Below, piece after piece: positions 1 through 10,059 of a stretch of 64,000 bases of DNA. A program made the translations under genes and the position numbers. The stretch is from Rickettsiales bacterium (GTDB lineage Bacteria; Pseudomonadota; Alphaproteobacteria; Rickettsiales; SXRF01). The notes beneath the pieces were generated by a model. That model saw only the letters and a list, made by a program, of their open reading frames with translations. It made no database searches and was not told the origin of the DNA. Positions within the stretch are counted from its first letter, which is position 1. Each line of letters opens with the position of its first letter. The DNA lies in the NCBI GenBank assembly GCA_025464625.1, contig JAOAUZ010000001.1:861435-925434 (forward strand), read 5' to 3'.

Positions 1-1616
1 ATTGAGCGATTAGCATCAACACGGGCTTCTACCAATAAACGCTCGGTTATATCGCGTTTGGCATTTTCCATGCTATCGAGCAGCATTTTTTCCATCTGCT
101 CTGGCTCAATTCCATAAGATGGTTTTACATTGATAATTTGTTTTTTGCCTGTGGTTTTTTCCTCGGCGGATACAGTAAGCAAACCATCAGCATCAACCAC
201 GAATGTTACATTTACGCGGGCAATCCCAGCAGGAAGTGGCGGAATACCAGTTAGTTCAAAATTAGCCAGCGAACGGTTATGTGCTGCCATTTCACGCTCA
301 CCCTGCACAACATGGATTTTCATTCCATCCTGACCATCTTGATAAGTGGTGAATTCCTGCGCTACGGAAACAGGAATTGGGGTATTGCGGTAAATCAATT
401 TTTCCGTAAGCCCGCCCATAGTTTCTAAGCCCAATGAAAGCGGAATCACATCAAGCAATAGGTTGTTTGAACCTTCTGTTAGACCCTGCGCCTGCAAAGC
501 TGCGCCGATTGCTACCACCTCATCAGGATTGACATCGGTAAGCGGTTCTTTGCCGAAAAATTCTTTTACCTCTTTTAGTACCAAAGGCACACGGGTTGAG
601 CCACCCACCATCACGATACCTTTTATGTCACCAATGGTCAGGTTGGCATCCTCTAACGCTTGTTCACATACATTGATAGTTTTTTCAACGTAGGGATAAA
701 TAATCCCCTCAAAATCATCACGCGATAGAGTGATAGTTTTTCCACCATAGCTAATATCAACTTTATTTTCAGAAGTAAGTTTATGTTTGGCTTCGCGCGC
801 TACTGCCACTAATGAGCCAACTTCTTCGCTGGCGAGGGATAATTTATTATTGCCAACTTCACCAAGCAGCCACGCAGCAATTGCTTGATCAAAATCATCT
901 CCGCCGAGTTCAGTATCGCCACCAGTTGCTAAAACCTGAAACACACCCTGCTCTAATTTAAGCAACGAAATATCAAATGTGCCACCACCTAAATCATAAA
1001 TTGCGTATATACCTTCCACGCCTTTATCCAGACCATAAGCCAGTGCAGCAGCAGTTGGCTCATTTACCAAACGTAAAACCTCCAACCCAGCGAGCTTGGC
1101 TGCGTCTTTAGTGGCGGTGCGCGCTGCATCATCAAAATAAGCGGGAACGGTGATTACCGCTTTACTGACTTCTTTGCCAATGGCTTTTTCAGCGTTGGCT
1201 TTCAGATGTTTTAAAATATCCGCAGATATTTCAACTGGCGTTAGCTCACGCCCACCAGCTTTGATACGCACCATTCCCAAATTGTTTTCCACAATGTCAT
1301 AAGGTGAATTATCTAGAATTTTTTTGATGTCAGCAGTACCACGCCCCATCAGACGTTTTATAGATGAAACAACATTCTTCTCACCACGATCTCCACGCGC
1401 CTTTGCGCTATAACCAACTTCTACGCTACCATCTGGCGCATAATACACCACCGATGGAACAAGTGCATGACCATGTATATTGTGGATAATCTCTGCGTTA
1501 CCATCACTTGCCACCGCCACCACGCTGTGGGTTGTGCCAAGATCAATACCAATCGCTACCACATTAGAATGTGGCATAGGTGTCTGGTTGGGTTCGTATA
1601 TTTGCAAGAGATTCAT
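1..1616 (-). CDS. hscA: Fe-S assembly chaperone HscA (Hsp70), 3' end cut by window edge
   Basis: Specialised Hsp70 ATPase that, with HscB, helps release [2Fe-2S] clusters from the scaffold IscU in the cytoplasm. I translated about 538 codons from the ATG at 1616. The actin-fold phosphate-binding motif GIDLGTTHS lies near residues 22-30, followed by the Hsp70 signatures [11 protein letters not shown] and [11 protein letters not shown], then the start of the substrate-binding domain. E. coli HscA is about 616 residues, so roughly the last 75 are outside the window. The start codon overlaps the hscB stop as ATGA, indicating translational coupling. HscA rather than DnaK is inferred from its place after iscS-iscU-iscA-hscB and from the LPPVK motif in IscU. 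Confidence 0.93.
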   Translation of the reverse strand, partial: MNLLQIYEPNQTPMPHSNVVAIGIDLGTTHSVVAVASDGNAEIIHNIHGHALVPSVVYYAPDGSVEVGYSAKARGDRGEKNVVSSIKRLMGRGTADIKKILDNSPYDIVENNLGMVRIKAGGRELTPVEISADILKHLKANAEKAIGKEVSKAVITVPAYFDDAARTATKDAAKLAGLEVLRLVNEPTAAALAYGLDKGVEGIYAIYDLGGGTFDISLLKLEQGVFQVLATGGDTELGGDDFDQAIAAWLLGEVGNNKLSLASEEVGSLVAVAREAKHKLTSENKVDISYGGKTITLSRDDFEGIIYPYVEKTINVCEQALEDANLTIGDIKGIVMVGGSTRVPLVLKEVKEFFGKEPLTDVNPDEVVAIGAALQAQGLTEGSNNLLLDVIPLSLGLETMGGLTEKLIYRNTPIPVSVAQEFTTYQDGQDGMKIHVVQGEREMAAHNRSLANFELTGIPPLPAGIARVNVTFVVDADGLLTVSAEEKTTGKKQIINVKPSYGIEPEQMEKMLLDSMENAKRDITERLLVEARVDANRS

Positions 1617-2089
1617 AATTTTTTGGTCTTTTTCTCACCCAGCATCTTCTCTAAATAACCCAGCCTTAAAGTTTCCTGCGCCATTTTCTGCCAGTCTTTA
1701 TTAGCATAATATTTTGAAATATCTAGCAGGCTATTTTTGTGCAATTCGCTAATTTGCTCAATTCCTTTGCCCTCTGCAAGCTGTTCGCGCAGCTCCATAA
1801 TTTCTATTAGCAATTCGTGGCTTGGTTTTACAGTGTCGGCATCTGTCCCTACGATTATTCCCTGCAATTGCAACAGATATTGCGCTATTTTTAAGGGATT
1901 TTTTAAAGTTTCATAAGCCTGATTTATATCCATTGACTTCTGCAAGGCCTGATTGCGCTCTTCTGCTGGCTTACCAACAAACCTGTCAGGATGATATTGC
2001 CTCTGAGCCTTGAAATATTCCGCCTCAAGAGCAGTAAGGTCTAAGTCAAATGCTGGAGATATGTTAAGCAGAGAAAAATAAGAAGTCAT
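1613..2089 (-). CDS. hscB: J-domain co-chaperone HscB
   Basis: Type III J-protein that delivers IscU to HscA and stimulates its ATPase. From the ATG at 2089 the protein has 158 residues. The J-domain is N-terminal with HPD at residues 33-35 (QYHPDRF), followed by a C-terminal helical region expected to bind IscU. An upstream in-frame ATG at 2113 would add eight residues, but it lies inside iscA. The ATG at 2089 forms a TAATG overlap with the iscA stop and gives the usual HscB N-terminus, so I prefer it. The 3' end overlaps hscA by four bases. Confidence 0.93.
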   Translation of the reverse strand: MTSYFSLLNISPAFDLDLTALEAEYFKAQRQYHPDRFVGKPAEERNQALQKSMDINQAYETLKNPLKIAQYLLQLQGIIVGTDADTVKPSHELLIEIMELREQLAEGKGIEQISELHKNSLLDISKYYANKDWQKMAQETLRLGYLEKMLGEKKTKKL

Positions 2090-2433
2090 TAGACGTGGAA
2101 GCTCTCGCCACAACCGCAGCGACCTTTTTCATTAGGATTGCGGAACACAAAGCCACTTTTTAGTTTTTCCTCAACAAAATCCATCTCTGTGCCAAGCAGG
2201 AACATAACAGCTTTGGGATCTATAATTACTTTTACGCCGTCCCTCTCCACCACATCATCAAACTTGCCAATTTCATCAGCATATTCGACAGTATAGGAAA
2301 GACCAGAGCAGCCACGCGAACGCACCCCAACCTTAACACCAGCCGATGGCTTACCGCGCTTGGAGAGTAGCTCATTAATCCGAGCAACTGCTGAGTCAGA
2401 AATAGTTATAAGCGGAGCTGCCATATTAAACAA
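2089..2433 (-). CDS. iscA: A-type Fe-S carrier IscA
   Basis: A-type carrier that accepts Fe-S clusters from IscU or supplies iron during maturation of target proteins. It has 114 residues, with the three invariant cysteines at C42 (RGCSGLSY), C106 and C108 (GRCGCGESF), as the family requires. A second start at residue 4 is equally possible. It sits two bases after iscU and overlaps the hscB start, so it is part of the isc operon. ErpA or SufA are close relatives; the operon position supports IscA. Confidence 0.92.
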   Translation of the reverse strand: MFNMAAPLITISDSAVARINELLSKRGKPSAGVKVGVRSRGCSGLSYTVEYADEIGKFDDVVERDGVKVIIDPKAVMFLLGTEMDFVEEKLKSGFVFRNPNEKGRCGCGESFHV

Positions 2434-2435
2434 AC

Positions 2436-2837
2436 CTATGCCACATCCTGAGTTTTTACATGCTTGTTTTTGTAATCCTCAATGGCAGCTTTAATAGCAT
2501 CTTCAGCCAGTACGGAACAATGGATTTTTACTGGTGGCAATGACAGATGTTCAGCGATTTGCGTATTTTTTATGGTCATTGCTTCGTCAATAGTTTTACC
2601 CTTCACCCATTCAGTAACCAGCGAACTGGAAGCAATGGCAGAACCACAACCAAATGTTTTGAATTTAGCATCAGAAATTGTCCCCGTTGCTGCATCAACC
2701 TTTATCTGCAATTTCATAACGTCACCACAAGCGGGCGCACCGACCAGCCCTGTGCCAACATCATCATCCGCTTTTTCCATTGATCCCACATTGCGAGGGT
2801 TTTCATAATGGTCGATTAATTTTTCACTATATGCCAT
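2436..2837 (-). CDS. iscU: Fe-S cluster scaffold IscU
   Basis: Scaffold on which [2Fe-2S] clusters are built from sulfide supplied by IscS. It is 133 residues long, with the cluster ligands C37 (ACGD, with D39), C64 (GCGSA) and C107 (HCSVL). The HscA-recognition motif LPPVK is at 100-104, which fits hscB and hscA downstream. A ribosome-binding site AGGAGAC lies just before the ATG, and the gene follows iscS by 26 bases. Confidence 0.96.
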   Translation of the reverse strand: MAYSEKLIDHYENPRNVGSMEKADDDVGTGLVGAPACGDVMKLQIKVDAATGTISDAKFKTFGCGSAIASSSLVTEWVKGKTIDEAMTIKNTQIAEHLSLPPVKIHCSVLAEDAIKAAIEDYKNKHVKTQDVA

Positions 2838-2863
2838 ATCTGTCTCCTAGTAGTTTTCAGCAG

Positions 2864-4075
2864 CTAATGCGCTGCCCACTCAATTTTTGAAATATCAATT
2901 CCTTCTTGTACCATTTCCCAAAGCGGACTCATTTCCCTGAGTTTACCCACGCTGTTTTGGATTAAATTAATTGCATAATCCACTTCCTCATCAGTTGTAA
3001 AACGTCCAAAACCAAAGCGGATAGAGGTATGCGCCAATTCTTCATTTACGCCAAGTGCGCGCAACACATAAGATGGTTCAAGTGATGCCGAAGTACAGGC
3101 CGAACCGCTGGAAACGGCGAGGTCTTTAATCGCCATAATCATTGATTCGCCTTCAACATAAGCAAAACTTAGATTCAAATTTCCAAGCCAGCGTTGCTCG
3201 CGGTCACCATTTAAGAAAATATCTTTCATCCCGTCCAAAGTTGCGCTGGCGAATTTGTTGAATATACGGCGTACATGTTCAGCATCTTTTCCCATTTCAA
3301 CTTTAGCAATTGCTGCTGCCTCACCCAAGCCAACAACTTGCGGAGTCGGCAGAGTTCCACTGCGGAAGCCCCTCTCCTGCCCACCACCTGAAAATAATGG
3401 CTCAAGGCGAACGCGTGGGCGACGGCGGACATAAAGCGCACCAATTCCTTTTGGTCCATAAATTTTATGACCAGAAATGCTCATCAAATCAATATTCATC
3501 GCCTCAACATCCAGCGGTATTTTGCCGAATCCCTGCGCTGCGTCCGTGTGGAAAAACACACCACGCTCACGGCAGATTTTACCAATTTCTGCAAGTGGCT
3601 GAATCACACCTATTTCATTATTCACCGCCATTACTGAAACCAGCAAAGTATTATCTTTTATCGCTGCCTTTAGGGCTTCTAAATCTACCAAACCATTAGG
3701 CTGTACGGGAAGATAGGTAACTTCAAAACCTTCCTGTTCCAGATGACGGCAAGAATCCAAAACGCATTTATGCTCGGTTACTGGCGTAATGATATGATTT
3801 TTTTTATCTTTATAAAAACGCGCTACACCCTTGATAGCAATGTTATTTGATTCCGTTGCACCAGAAGTGAAAACAATTTCTTTCTCAGTTGCGCCAATGA
3901 GGTCTGCCACCTGCTCACGCGCTAGCTCACAAGCTGCCTCAGCTTCCCACCCATAAGCATGGCTACGCGAATGTGGATTGCCAAATTTTTCAGTAAAATA
4001 TGGCAGCATTTTATCCAGCACGCGCGAATCCATCGGCGTAGTCGCCTGATAATCAAGATAAATCGGTAATTTCAT
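2864..4075 (-). CDS. iscS: Cysteine desulfurase IscS
   Basis: PLP enzyme that removes sulfur from cysteine as an enzyme persulfide and passes it to IscU and to tRNA-thiolation enzymes. With the ATG at 4075 it has 403 residues and begins [14 protein letters not shown], the normal IscS N-terminus. An upstream start at 4132 would add 19 residues with no family counterpart. The PLP lysine is K204 ([10 protein letters not shown]), and the catalytic loop cysteine is C327 ([14 protein letters not shown]). It is first gene of the isc operon, but no iscR lies upstream; the next gene is the divergent mreB. Regulation of the operon is therefore unclear here. Confidence 0.96.
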   Translation of the reverse strand: MKLPIYLDYQATTPMDSRVLDKMLPYFTEKFGNPHSRSHAYGWEAEAACELAREQVADLIGATEKEIVFTSGATESNNIAIKGVARFYKDKKNHIITPVTEHKCVLDSCRHLEQEGFEVTYLPVQPNGLVDLEALKAAIKDNTLLVSVMAVNNEIGVIQPLAEIGKICRERGVFFHTDAAQGFGKIPLDVEAMNIDLMSISGHKIYGPKGIGALYVRRRPRVRLEPLFSGGGQERGFRSGTLPTPQVVGLGEAAAIAKVEMGKDAEHVRRIFNKFASATLDGMKDIFLNGDREQRWLGNLNLSFAYVEGESMIMAIKDLAVSSGSACTSASLEPSYVLRALGVNEELAHTSIRFGFGRFTTDEEVDYAINLIQNSVGKLREMSPLWEMVQEGIDISKIEWAAH

Positions 4076-5395
<1,320 letters not shown>

Positions 5396-6319
5396 TTATC
5401 TTTCGATAGATTGGTTGCCCTGTTTTTGTGGTACGGAGGGAAGTTCAACAGTAACATTTCCTCTGGCTTTCTCAAGGATTACAGCCTCTTTCAAAGCCTT
5501 ATCAATTTGGGAACTGGTTTGCTCGCCATCACCAATCGCAGATAATGGCTTACCGCTTGCCTCTAACAAAAGCCTGATGTGTTTTTCTATTATTTCTGGG
5601 TGAGGATAAGGAGCTAGTTTCTCTTTTTGATTGAGTTTTTCAAATAATATTTTGGCTTTTTCTAGTTGCTGTTCTTTTTCCTGTTGGGCAGCCACAGCCT
5701 GCTCTAACTCTTTTCCCATTTCATCGGGTTTTTTCTTACCTTTGGGATCAAGAGCGGATAAATCTTTTCCAATTTCACCTAACTCTTTGCGAATTGCATC
5801 ACCCATTCGCTCTGCCTTTTTGTAACCCCCAACGTCTCCTGCCTTCAAACGTTTAAATAAATTCTGGACTATTTTTATCTGCTGGTCAGTGGTAATTTTT
5901 TTTAATTCTTCGTCCATTTCTTCAGCAGTTTTTTTACCTTTGGGGTCAAGCGCTGATAGGTTTTTGCCAACATCTTTCAGATCCTTGCGGATATAATCTG
6001 CCATGTATGCTGGGCTAACTGCTATATCTCCAGATTTTAAGCGCTCGAAATCTTTTCTAACATCCTTCACCTGCAAATCAACAGTCGCTGATTGCAAGAT
6101 TTTATCCATCTCGCCATGAGTTTTTCTTAAGTCAGGATTTGTCTCAGAGTCAAGAACCGATAGATCTTTACCGATGTCTTTTAACGTATCGCGAATTCGA
6201 TCGGACATTTCCTTCGCGGTGATAAATCCGAATTTATCACCAGATTGCAACCGCCTGAATAACGCGCGGGCATATTCTGTTTCTTCGGCTATTTCCTTCG
6301 CGCTTATTGCATCAGCCAT
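5396..6319 (-). CDS. Unrecognised protein with four tandem ~65-residue repeats
   Basis: I do not recognise this 307-residue protein. It has no signal peptide or membrane segment, is rich in Lys, Asp and Glu, and is built almost entirely from four copies of one module, at about residues 17-80, 86-143, 149-210 and 221-280. The module pattern is LFxRLxxGD, then a Met-Asp/Gly-Asp-x-Ile-Arg helix, then GKDLSALDPKGKK and an EM(D/G)xELxxA helix. Repeats 2 and 3 are the most alike. A fifth copy occurs in the protein at 6685-7317. The architecture suggests helical repeats for protein binding; no enzymatic motif is visible. It ends one base past the mreB stop, convergently. Confidence 0.75.
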   Translation of the reverse strand: MADAISAKEIAEETEYARALFRRLQSGDKFGFITAKEMSDRIRDTLKDIGKDLSVLDSETNPDLRKTHGEMDKILQSATVDLQVKDVRKDFERLKSGDIAVSPAYMADYIRKDLKDVGKNLSALDPKGKKTAEEMDEELKKITTDQQIKIVQNLFKRLKAGDVGGYKKAERMGDAIRKELGEIGKDLSALDPKGKKKPDEMGKELEQAVAAQQEKEQQLEKAKILFEKLNQKEKLAPYPHPEIIEKHIRLLLEASGKPLSAIGDGEQTSSQIDKALKEAVILEKARGNVTVELPSVPQKQGNQSIER

Positions 6320-6347
6320 GGAATTATTATTGGTTTTTTTATGCTGC

Positions 6348-6620
6348 TTATTTTACCTTGCCTGAGGCTTTGCCACCAGCTTGCGGCACAGAAGGATGCT
6401 CTATTCCAGCGGTTTCTGGGGCAGGAGTTACGCCTTGAGAATTTAATCGTTTTCCAACTGACTCAACAGCATGCGCAACTCCATCAGATCGTGATGGCGT
6501 TATATCGGTCTCTTTTATCCGACCTTCTTTATATGGCTTTGCACCAATGCCATGATATTCTTCTTGCGCTAAAATAATTTCTTTCGGTTTTTTTGGCAAA
6601 TTGTTGTGCTTATCAGCCAT
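6348..6620 (-). CDS. Small unrecognised hydrophilic protein
   Basis: A 90-residue protein starting MADKHNNLPKKPKE. I chose the ATG at 6620 because GGAATA lies seven bases upstream; earlier in-frame ATGs at 6638 and 6653 lack a better site. It is hydrophilic, low in complexity and ends in a Gly/Lys/Pro-rich tail, with no membrane segment or cysteine, and may be largely disordered. It lies between the two module-sharing genes in the same orientation, so the three probably form one unit. Function is unknown. Confidence 0.6.
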   Translation of the reverse strand: MADKHNNLPKKPKEIILAQEEYHGIGAKPYKEGRIKETDITPSRSDGVAHAVESVGKRLNSQGVTPAPETAGIEHPSVPQAGGKASGKVK

Positions 6621-6684
6621 AAAATATTCCTTATTCATGAAGTTGTGTAACAATTACTGCTTACCGTATAGAAATCAGAAGTAG

Positions 6685-7317
6685 CTATCTGCCTCTGTCA
6701 CTATTTTGAACATCTTTAACCGCCTTACATTCCCTGCTAGGCGAAAGCATATCAACTTCACACGCCTTCTCCATGGTAAATTTCCCCAGACCAAAAGGAA
6801 CGGCATCTTCAATAGATCTTACCCCAAACTTATTCGCTTCATTGACAACCCCCTTAACAAGACCACCAACCCCCTCAGCGCTCTTAATTTCCTTTTTTAT
6901 CGCCAACAACTCTTCTGGGCTAAGACCACGAGCAATCTTCTTTGCGTGTAGCAGTGGAGGAGAAGCAGTTTCAACCGCTTCAACATAGGGAATTCTAAAC
7001 TGCCCGTCGACCAGCGGATTAACTCTCATATCCGAACGCTCTATAGCATCTTTTATTCTTTTTTCTGCATCCTCTCTAGTCTTTTTGCCTCCAACAAGAG
7101 ACGATACATCTTTACCCGCTTCATAGACTTTTTCGTGAATATCTCCAGACATATATTGAGGATTAGCATAGGGAGATATGCTGCCCTTTTCCAACTTCTT
7201 AAAAAGGATTTTTGCTTCTTTTAATATATGTTGCTTATCACCAGCAGAAAGGTCGCCTTTGTGAGCATCTTCAGGCTTTGCAGCAGATTTCTGAGCTTTT
7301 TTATTATCATCAACCAT
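6685..7317 (-). CDS. Unrecognised protein sharing the repeat module of its neighbour
   Basis: A 210-residue protein with no family I recognise. Residues about 34-93 form one copy of the module found four times in the protein at 5396-6319 (AKILFKKLEKGSISPYANP, then GKDVSSLVGGKKT and an Asp/Glu/Lys helix). Its AKILFEKL/AKILFKKL start is closest to repeat 4 of that protein. Residues 121-210 are different, with a Gly/Val stretch and three cysteines near the end. The first 30 residues are Lys/Ala/Asp-rich and probably flexible. It has no signal peptide and is likely cytosolic, or exported by a pathway I cannot see. Confidence 0.7.
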   Translation of the reverse strand: MVDDNKKAQKSAAKPEDAHKGDLSAGDKQHILKEAKILFKKLEKGSISPYANPQYMSGDIHEKVYEAGKDVSSLVGGKKTREDAEKRIKDAIERSDMRVNPLVDGQFRIPYVEAVETASPPLLHAKKIARGLSPEELLAIKKEIKSAEGVGGLVKGVVNEANKFGVRSIEDAVPFGLGKFTMEKACEVDMLSPSRECKAVKDVQNSDRGR

Positions 7318-7423
7318 ACAGGTTTCTACCGAATTATATTTCTAAATGCGGTAAGTATAGCACCAATTTTCCTAAGAAAAATGACAATTCTATGACAATT
7401 GCAACTTTTGGCGTTATTTTAGG

Positions 7424-7816
7424 CTAGTCTTCAGCTTCAATGTTTTCGTCACCAAAAGACATGCCTTCTTCGCTCTCAACGCTGGCTTGCTGGATATTTA
7501 CATGGGCAGCCGCGTCCTTGAAGGCTTCTTCAACATCGGCGGGGATTTCCTCACCTTTGGTGAGTAATTTTTGATCCGCTATGTCAGAAATAGGGCGTTT
7601 GAAGAAACTTTGGATTAAATCTTCGCTAATAACTTGTAAATCAATGGTTTTGTCTGCAATTTCACGCAAAGAAACCACCGAGTCTTTATCATTATCACGG
7701 TCAATAGTCAGTGGATTGCCAGAGGTAATCTGTTTCGCCCGCTGCGATGCCAAAAGCACCAAATCAAAGCGGTTGGGAACTTGGAGGATACAATCTTCAA
7801 CTGTTACGCGCGCCAT
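7424..7816 (-). CDS. rpoZ: RNA polymerase omega subunit RpoZ
   Basis: Small RNA polymerase subunit that supports beta-prime folding and, in many proteobacteria, binds ppGpp. It is 130 residues and begins [29 protein letters not shown], the omega signature: the DC, NRF(D/E)L and A.RA+Q motifs are all present. The C-terminal half is acidic, as in other alphaproteobacterial omegas. It is divergent from lipA. spoT/relA, often found after rpoZ, is not here. Confidence 0.94.
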   Translation of the reverse strand: MARVTVEDCILQVPNRFDLVLLASQRAKQITSGNPLTIDRDNDKDSVVSLREIADKTIDLQVISEDLIQSFFKRPISDIADQKLLTKGEEIPADVEEAFKDAAAHVNIQQASVESEEGMSFGDENIEAED

Positions 7817-7920
7817 TTTCTACTCCTTAAGTATTACTCTATTTCATTGAAAGGTTGAGTTTTCTATAGTAAAAAACGAGAACTTGCAAGAAAGTTTTAC
7901 AGAAAAGATAATATAAATTT

Positions 7921-8844
7921 ATGGCTGAAATACACAATATGCTGGAAAAAAATGATAAAAAACTCCCTCGTCCAGATTGGATTCGGGTTAAAGCCCCTGT
8001 TTCGCGTGAATTTCAAGCCACCCGTGACGTAATCCATAACCTAAAACTCAACACTGTTTGCGAAGAGGCAGCCTGCCCCAATATCGGCGAATGTTGGAGT
8101 CAGAAACACGCAACGGTTATGATTATGGGTGACACCTGCACTCGCGCCTGCGCTTTTTGCAACATCAAAACTGGTGTTCCCAATGCCCTCAATCCGCATG
8201 AACCTGAAAATCTGGCACAGGCAATCGCTGAGTTAAAACTTAAACATGTGGTGATAACTTCTGTTGATCGTGACGACTTGGAAGATGGCGGAGCAGAGCA
8301 TTTCGCCCAGTGCATTTCTGCGATTCGCAAACGCTCTAAAGACACAACTATTGAAGTCCTCACCCCTGATTTTTTACGCAAAGAACATGGCATTGGGATT
8401 GTCGCAAAAGCTCATCCTGATGTATTTAACCATAATATTGAAACCGTGCCACGCCTGTATAAAACCATCCGCCCTGGTGCAAGATATTTCAACTCGCTGC
8501 ATTTGCTGAAAACCGTAAAAGAAATTGATCCGTCAATTTTTACCAAATCAGGAATCATGGTCGGACTAGGCGAAACGAAAGATGAAGTGCTGCAAGTTAT
8601 GGATGATTTGCGTTCGGCGGATGTGGATTTTATGACCATCGGGCAATATCTGCAACCAACACCAGCGCACGCGCCAATTGACCGTTACGTCACACCAGAT
8701 GAATTTGAATATTACGCCCGCCAAGCACGCGCCAAAGGCTTCCTGATGGTCTCCGCCTCACCCCTCACCCGTAGCTCCTATCACGCTGGCGATGATTTTG
8801 CTCAGATGAAAGTAGCGCGGGACATGATGTTGGCAGCGAAATAA
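7921..8844 (+). CDS. lipA: Lipoyl synthase LipA
   Basis: Radical-SAM enzyme that inserts two sulfurs into octanoyl groups on lipoyl domains of pyruvate and 2-oxoglutarate dehydrogenases. At 307 residues it has both clusters' ligands: the auxiliary-cluster CX4CX5C at C47, C52 and C58 ([12 protein letters not shown]), and the radical-SAM CX3CX2C at C73, C77 and C80 (CTRACAFC). The C-terminal RSSYHAGD contains the serine that ligates the auxiliary cluster. The next gene starts five bases later, in an arrangement I recall from other alphaproteobacteria. Confidence 0.97.
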   Translation: MAEIHNMLEKNDKKLPRPDWIRVKAPVSREFQATRDVIHNLKLNTVCEEAACPNIGECWSQKHATVMIMGDTCTRACAFCNIKTGVPNALNPHEPENLAQAIAELKLKHVVITSVDRDDLEDGGAEHFAQCISAIRKRSKDTTIEVLTPDFLRKEHGIGIVAKAHPDVFNHNIETVPRLYKTIRPGARYFNSLHLLKTVKEIDPSIFTKSGIMVGLGETKDEVLQVMDDLRSADVDFMTIGQYLQPTPAHAPIDRYVTPDEFEYYARQARAKGFLMVSASPLTRSSYHAGDDFAQMKVARDMMLAAK

Positions 8845-8848
8845 ATAA

Positions 8849-9277
8849 ATGCCACACCACACTGAGCAACAGCTTTCACCTTATACACCACAGCAGTTAT
8901 TTGACTTGGTGGTGGATATTGAAAAATACCCTGTTTTTTTGCCGTGGTGTCGGGCAGCGCGTATACTAAAACGCAAAGAAAATGAATTTTTAGGTGAACT
9001 TGTTATTTCCTTCGCCCATATCACCGAGAGTTACACCTCGCGCGTTACTCTCTCTGAACCGTACAGCATTGATGTGGTGATGGTGAAAGGGCCTTTTGAA
9101 CATCTAACTAACAATTGGAAATTTACACCGATAGAAAACGGAACGCGCATAGATTTCGCGCTGGATTTCAAATTCCGCTCGCGCATTTTGGAGAAATTAA
9201 TCGGCTCTCTTTTTAGCAAAGCTACCAATAAAATGGTAACTGCCTTCAAAAAACGGGCGGAAGAGTTATATGGATAA
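8849..9277 (+). CDS. COQ10/RatA-like START-domain protein
   Basis: A 142-residue single-domain SRPBCC/START-fold protein of the RatA/COQ10 family. The typical family features are the EKYPVFLPWC segment near residue 25, a mid-protein MVKGPFEHLTNNW strand and the closing helix FSKATNKMVTAFKKRAEELYG. Members bind ubiquinone or another lipid and support respiration; in E. coli RatA was described as a ribosome-association toxin, but that name should not be transferred here. It is co-transcribed with lipA, a pairing that fits a respiratory role. There is no signal peptide. Confidence 0.88.
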   Translation: MPHHTEQQLSPYTPQQLFDLVVDIEKYPVFLPWCRAARILKRKENEFLGELVISFAHITESYTSRVTLSEPYSIDVVMVKGPFEHLTNNWKFTPIENGTRIDFALDFKFRSRILEKLIGSLFSKATNKMVTAFKKRAEELYG

Positions 9278-9436
9278 CTCTGCGGGAAAGATTGACAACA
9301 CCCCAAAGCTCTGGCATTCCTGCCACCTCTGAGTCATTGCGAGGGGCTTTAGCTCCGTGGCAATCCAGTAGTTACAATAAAGAACTGGATTGCTTCACTA
9401 CGTTCGCAATGACTAAAGTGGTTATTGTAATAATGC
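9278..9436. repeat. Palindromic intergenic repeat before tRNA-Ser
   Basis: The gap holds an imperfect nested palindrome at 9332-9414. Outer arms AGTCATTGCGA (9332-9342) and TCGCAATGACT (9404-9414) are perfect complements, and inner arms GCAATCCAGT (9360-9369) and ACTGGATTGC (9384-9393) are also perfect. This is the general form of dispersed repeats in Rickettsiales and other alphaproteobacteria. No protein is supported here, although the bases are open in one frame. Confidence 0.7.
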
Positions 9437-9526
9437 GGATCGGTGGCCGAGTGGTCGATGGCGCCCGCTTGGAAAGCGTGTATACGGGTAACCGTATCGT
9501 GGGTTCGAATCCCACCCGATCCGCCA
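9437..9526 (+). tRNA. tRNA-Ser (anticodon GGA)
   Basis: A 90-base class II tRNA with encoded CCA. The acceptor arms GGATCGG (9437-9443) and CCGATCC pair perfectly, the discriminator is G, and the T-arm GTGGGTTCGAATCCCAC is intact. The anticodon loop TTGGAAA gives GGA, reading UCC and UCU. The long variable arm around TACGGGTAACCGTA is as expected for serine. One anticodon-stem position (C with T) is not paired. Confidence 0.95.
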
Positions 9527-9651
9527 CCCTACGCTCTTCGAGCTTCGGGTGGCGAGCCACTGTAGAAATTATTAGACTGGTATCCGAAGCTCGATTAGAG
9601 CTAGGAGTGTCGCCAGAAGCGCGTTAGCGCGTAGGGGGACTGGAGCAACGC
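9527..9651 (+). repeat. Inverted-repeat leader between tRNA-Ser and the GIY-YIG gene
   Basis: Starting one base after the tRNA CCA, CCCTACGC (9527-9534) is inverted as GCGTAGGG (9629-9636), enclosing smaller hairpins such as GCTCTTCGAGC and GCGCGTTAGCGCG. The block ends 15 bases before the GIY-YIG ATG. It looks like part of a small mobile or once-mobile unit together with that gene, which is inference. Confidence 0.45.
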
Positions 9652-9891
9652 ATGTGGTATGTTTACTTTCTTGAGCTGAGTAATGGTCACATTTATGTGG
9701 GGTCAACCCCTGACTTAAAACGCCGTTTTACATCCCATCAAAAAGGTCAGGTTCTTTCTACGAAAGCACATGTGCCAGTGAAACTAAAATCATATGTGGC
9801 AGTTGAAACAGAAGCCATAGCACGAGAACTGGAACAATATTTCAAATCTGGATCTGGTAAAGCTGTTGCTTTGAAAAGATTCTGGAAGTAG
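9652..9891 (+). CDS. Small GIY-YIG nuclease-domain protein
   Basis: A 79-residue protein consisting only of a GIY-YIG domain. WYVYFLEL gives the first strand with its YVY motif; IYVGSTPDLKRRFTSHQKG supplies the second motif and catalytic Arg; the helix with E (ARELEQYFKSGSG) follows. Such stand-alone domains are predicted single-strand or structure-specific endonucleases, though most lack a known role. It begins just after tRNA-Ser and an inverted repeat, a setting typical of mobile genes, and precedes a restriction-modification pair. Confidence 0.85.
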   Translation: MWYVYFLELSNGHIYVGSTPDLKRRFTSHQKGQVLSTKAHVPVKLKSYVAVETEAIARELEQYFKSGSGKAVALKRFWK

Positions 9892-9981
9892 AGTACGACA
9901 AGTACTAATCTCGCTCTCGAGTACGGGATTTTTAGTCAAAACAATTCAGCTGCTTGGCGATATACATTTAGCTGAGAGTTG

Positions 9982-10059
9982 TATAATGCAATGCTAGGCG
10001 TAGTATTTATGACAACGAAAACAACTAAAAAACGGACTATAGAATGGCAAAAGAAATAG
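9982..10059 (+). promoter_or_regulatory. Possible promoter and 16-codon leader ORF before the restriction gene
   Basis: A TATAAT hexamer lies at 9982-9987 without a clear -35 element. An ATG at 10009 opens a 16-codon frame ending at 10059, overlapping the start of the endonuclease gene at 10044 in another frame. A short overlapping leader could couple or delay translation of the nuclease relative to the methylase. It may equally be chance. Confidence 0.25.

Noticed and set aside
9372..9560. Leftward frame containing RVGFEPTI over tRNA-Ser
   Set aside because: This is the well-known artefact from translating the antisense strand of a serine tRNA gene.
9292..9627. Open frame of 111 codons across tRNA-Ser
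   Set aside because: It consists of the repeat, the tRNA and the hairpin leader read as protein; no ribosome-binding site and no conserved sequence.
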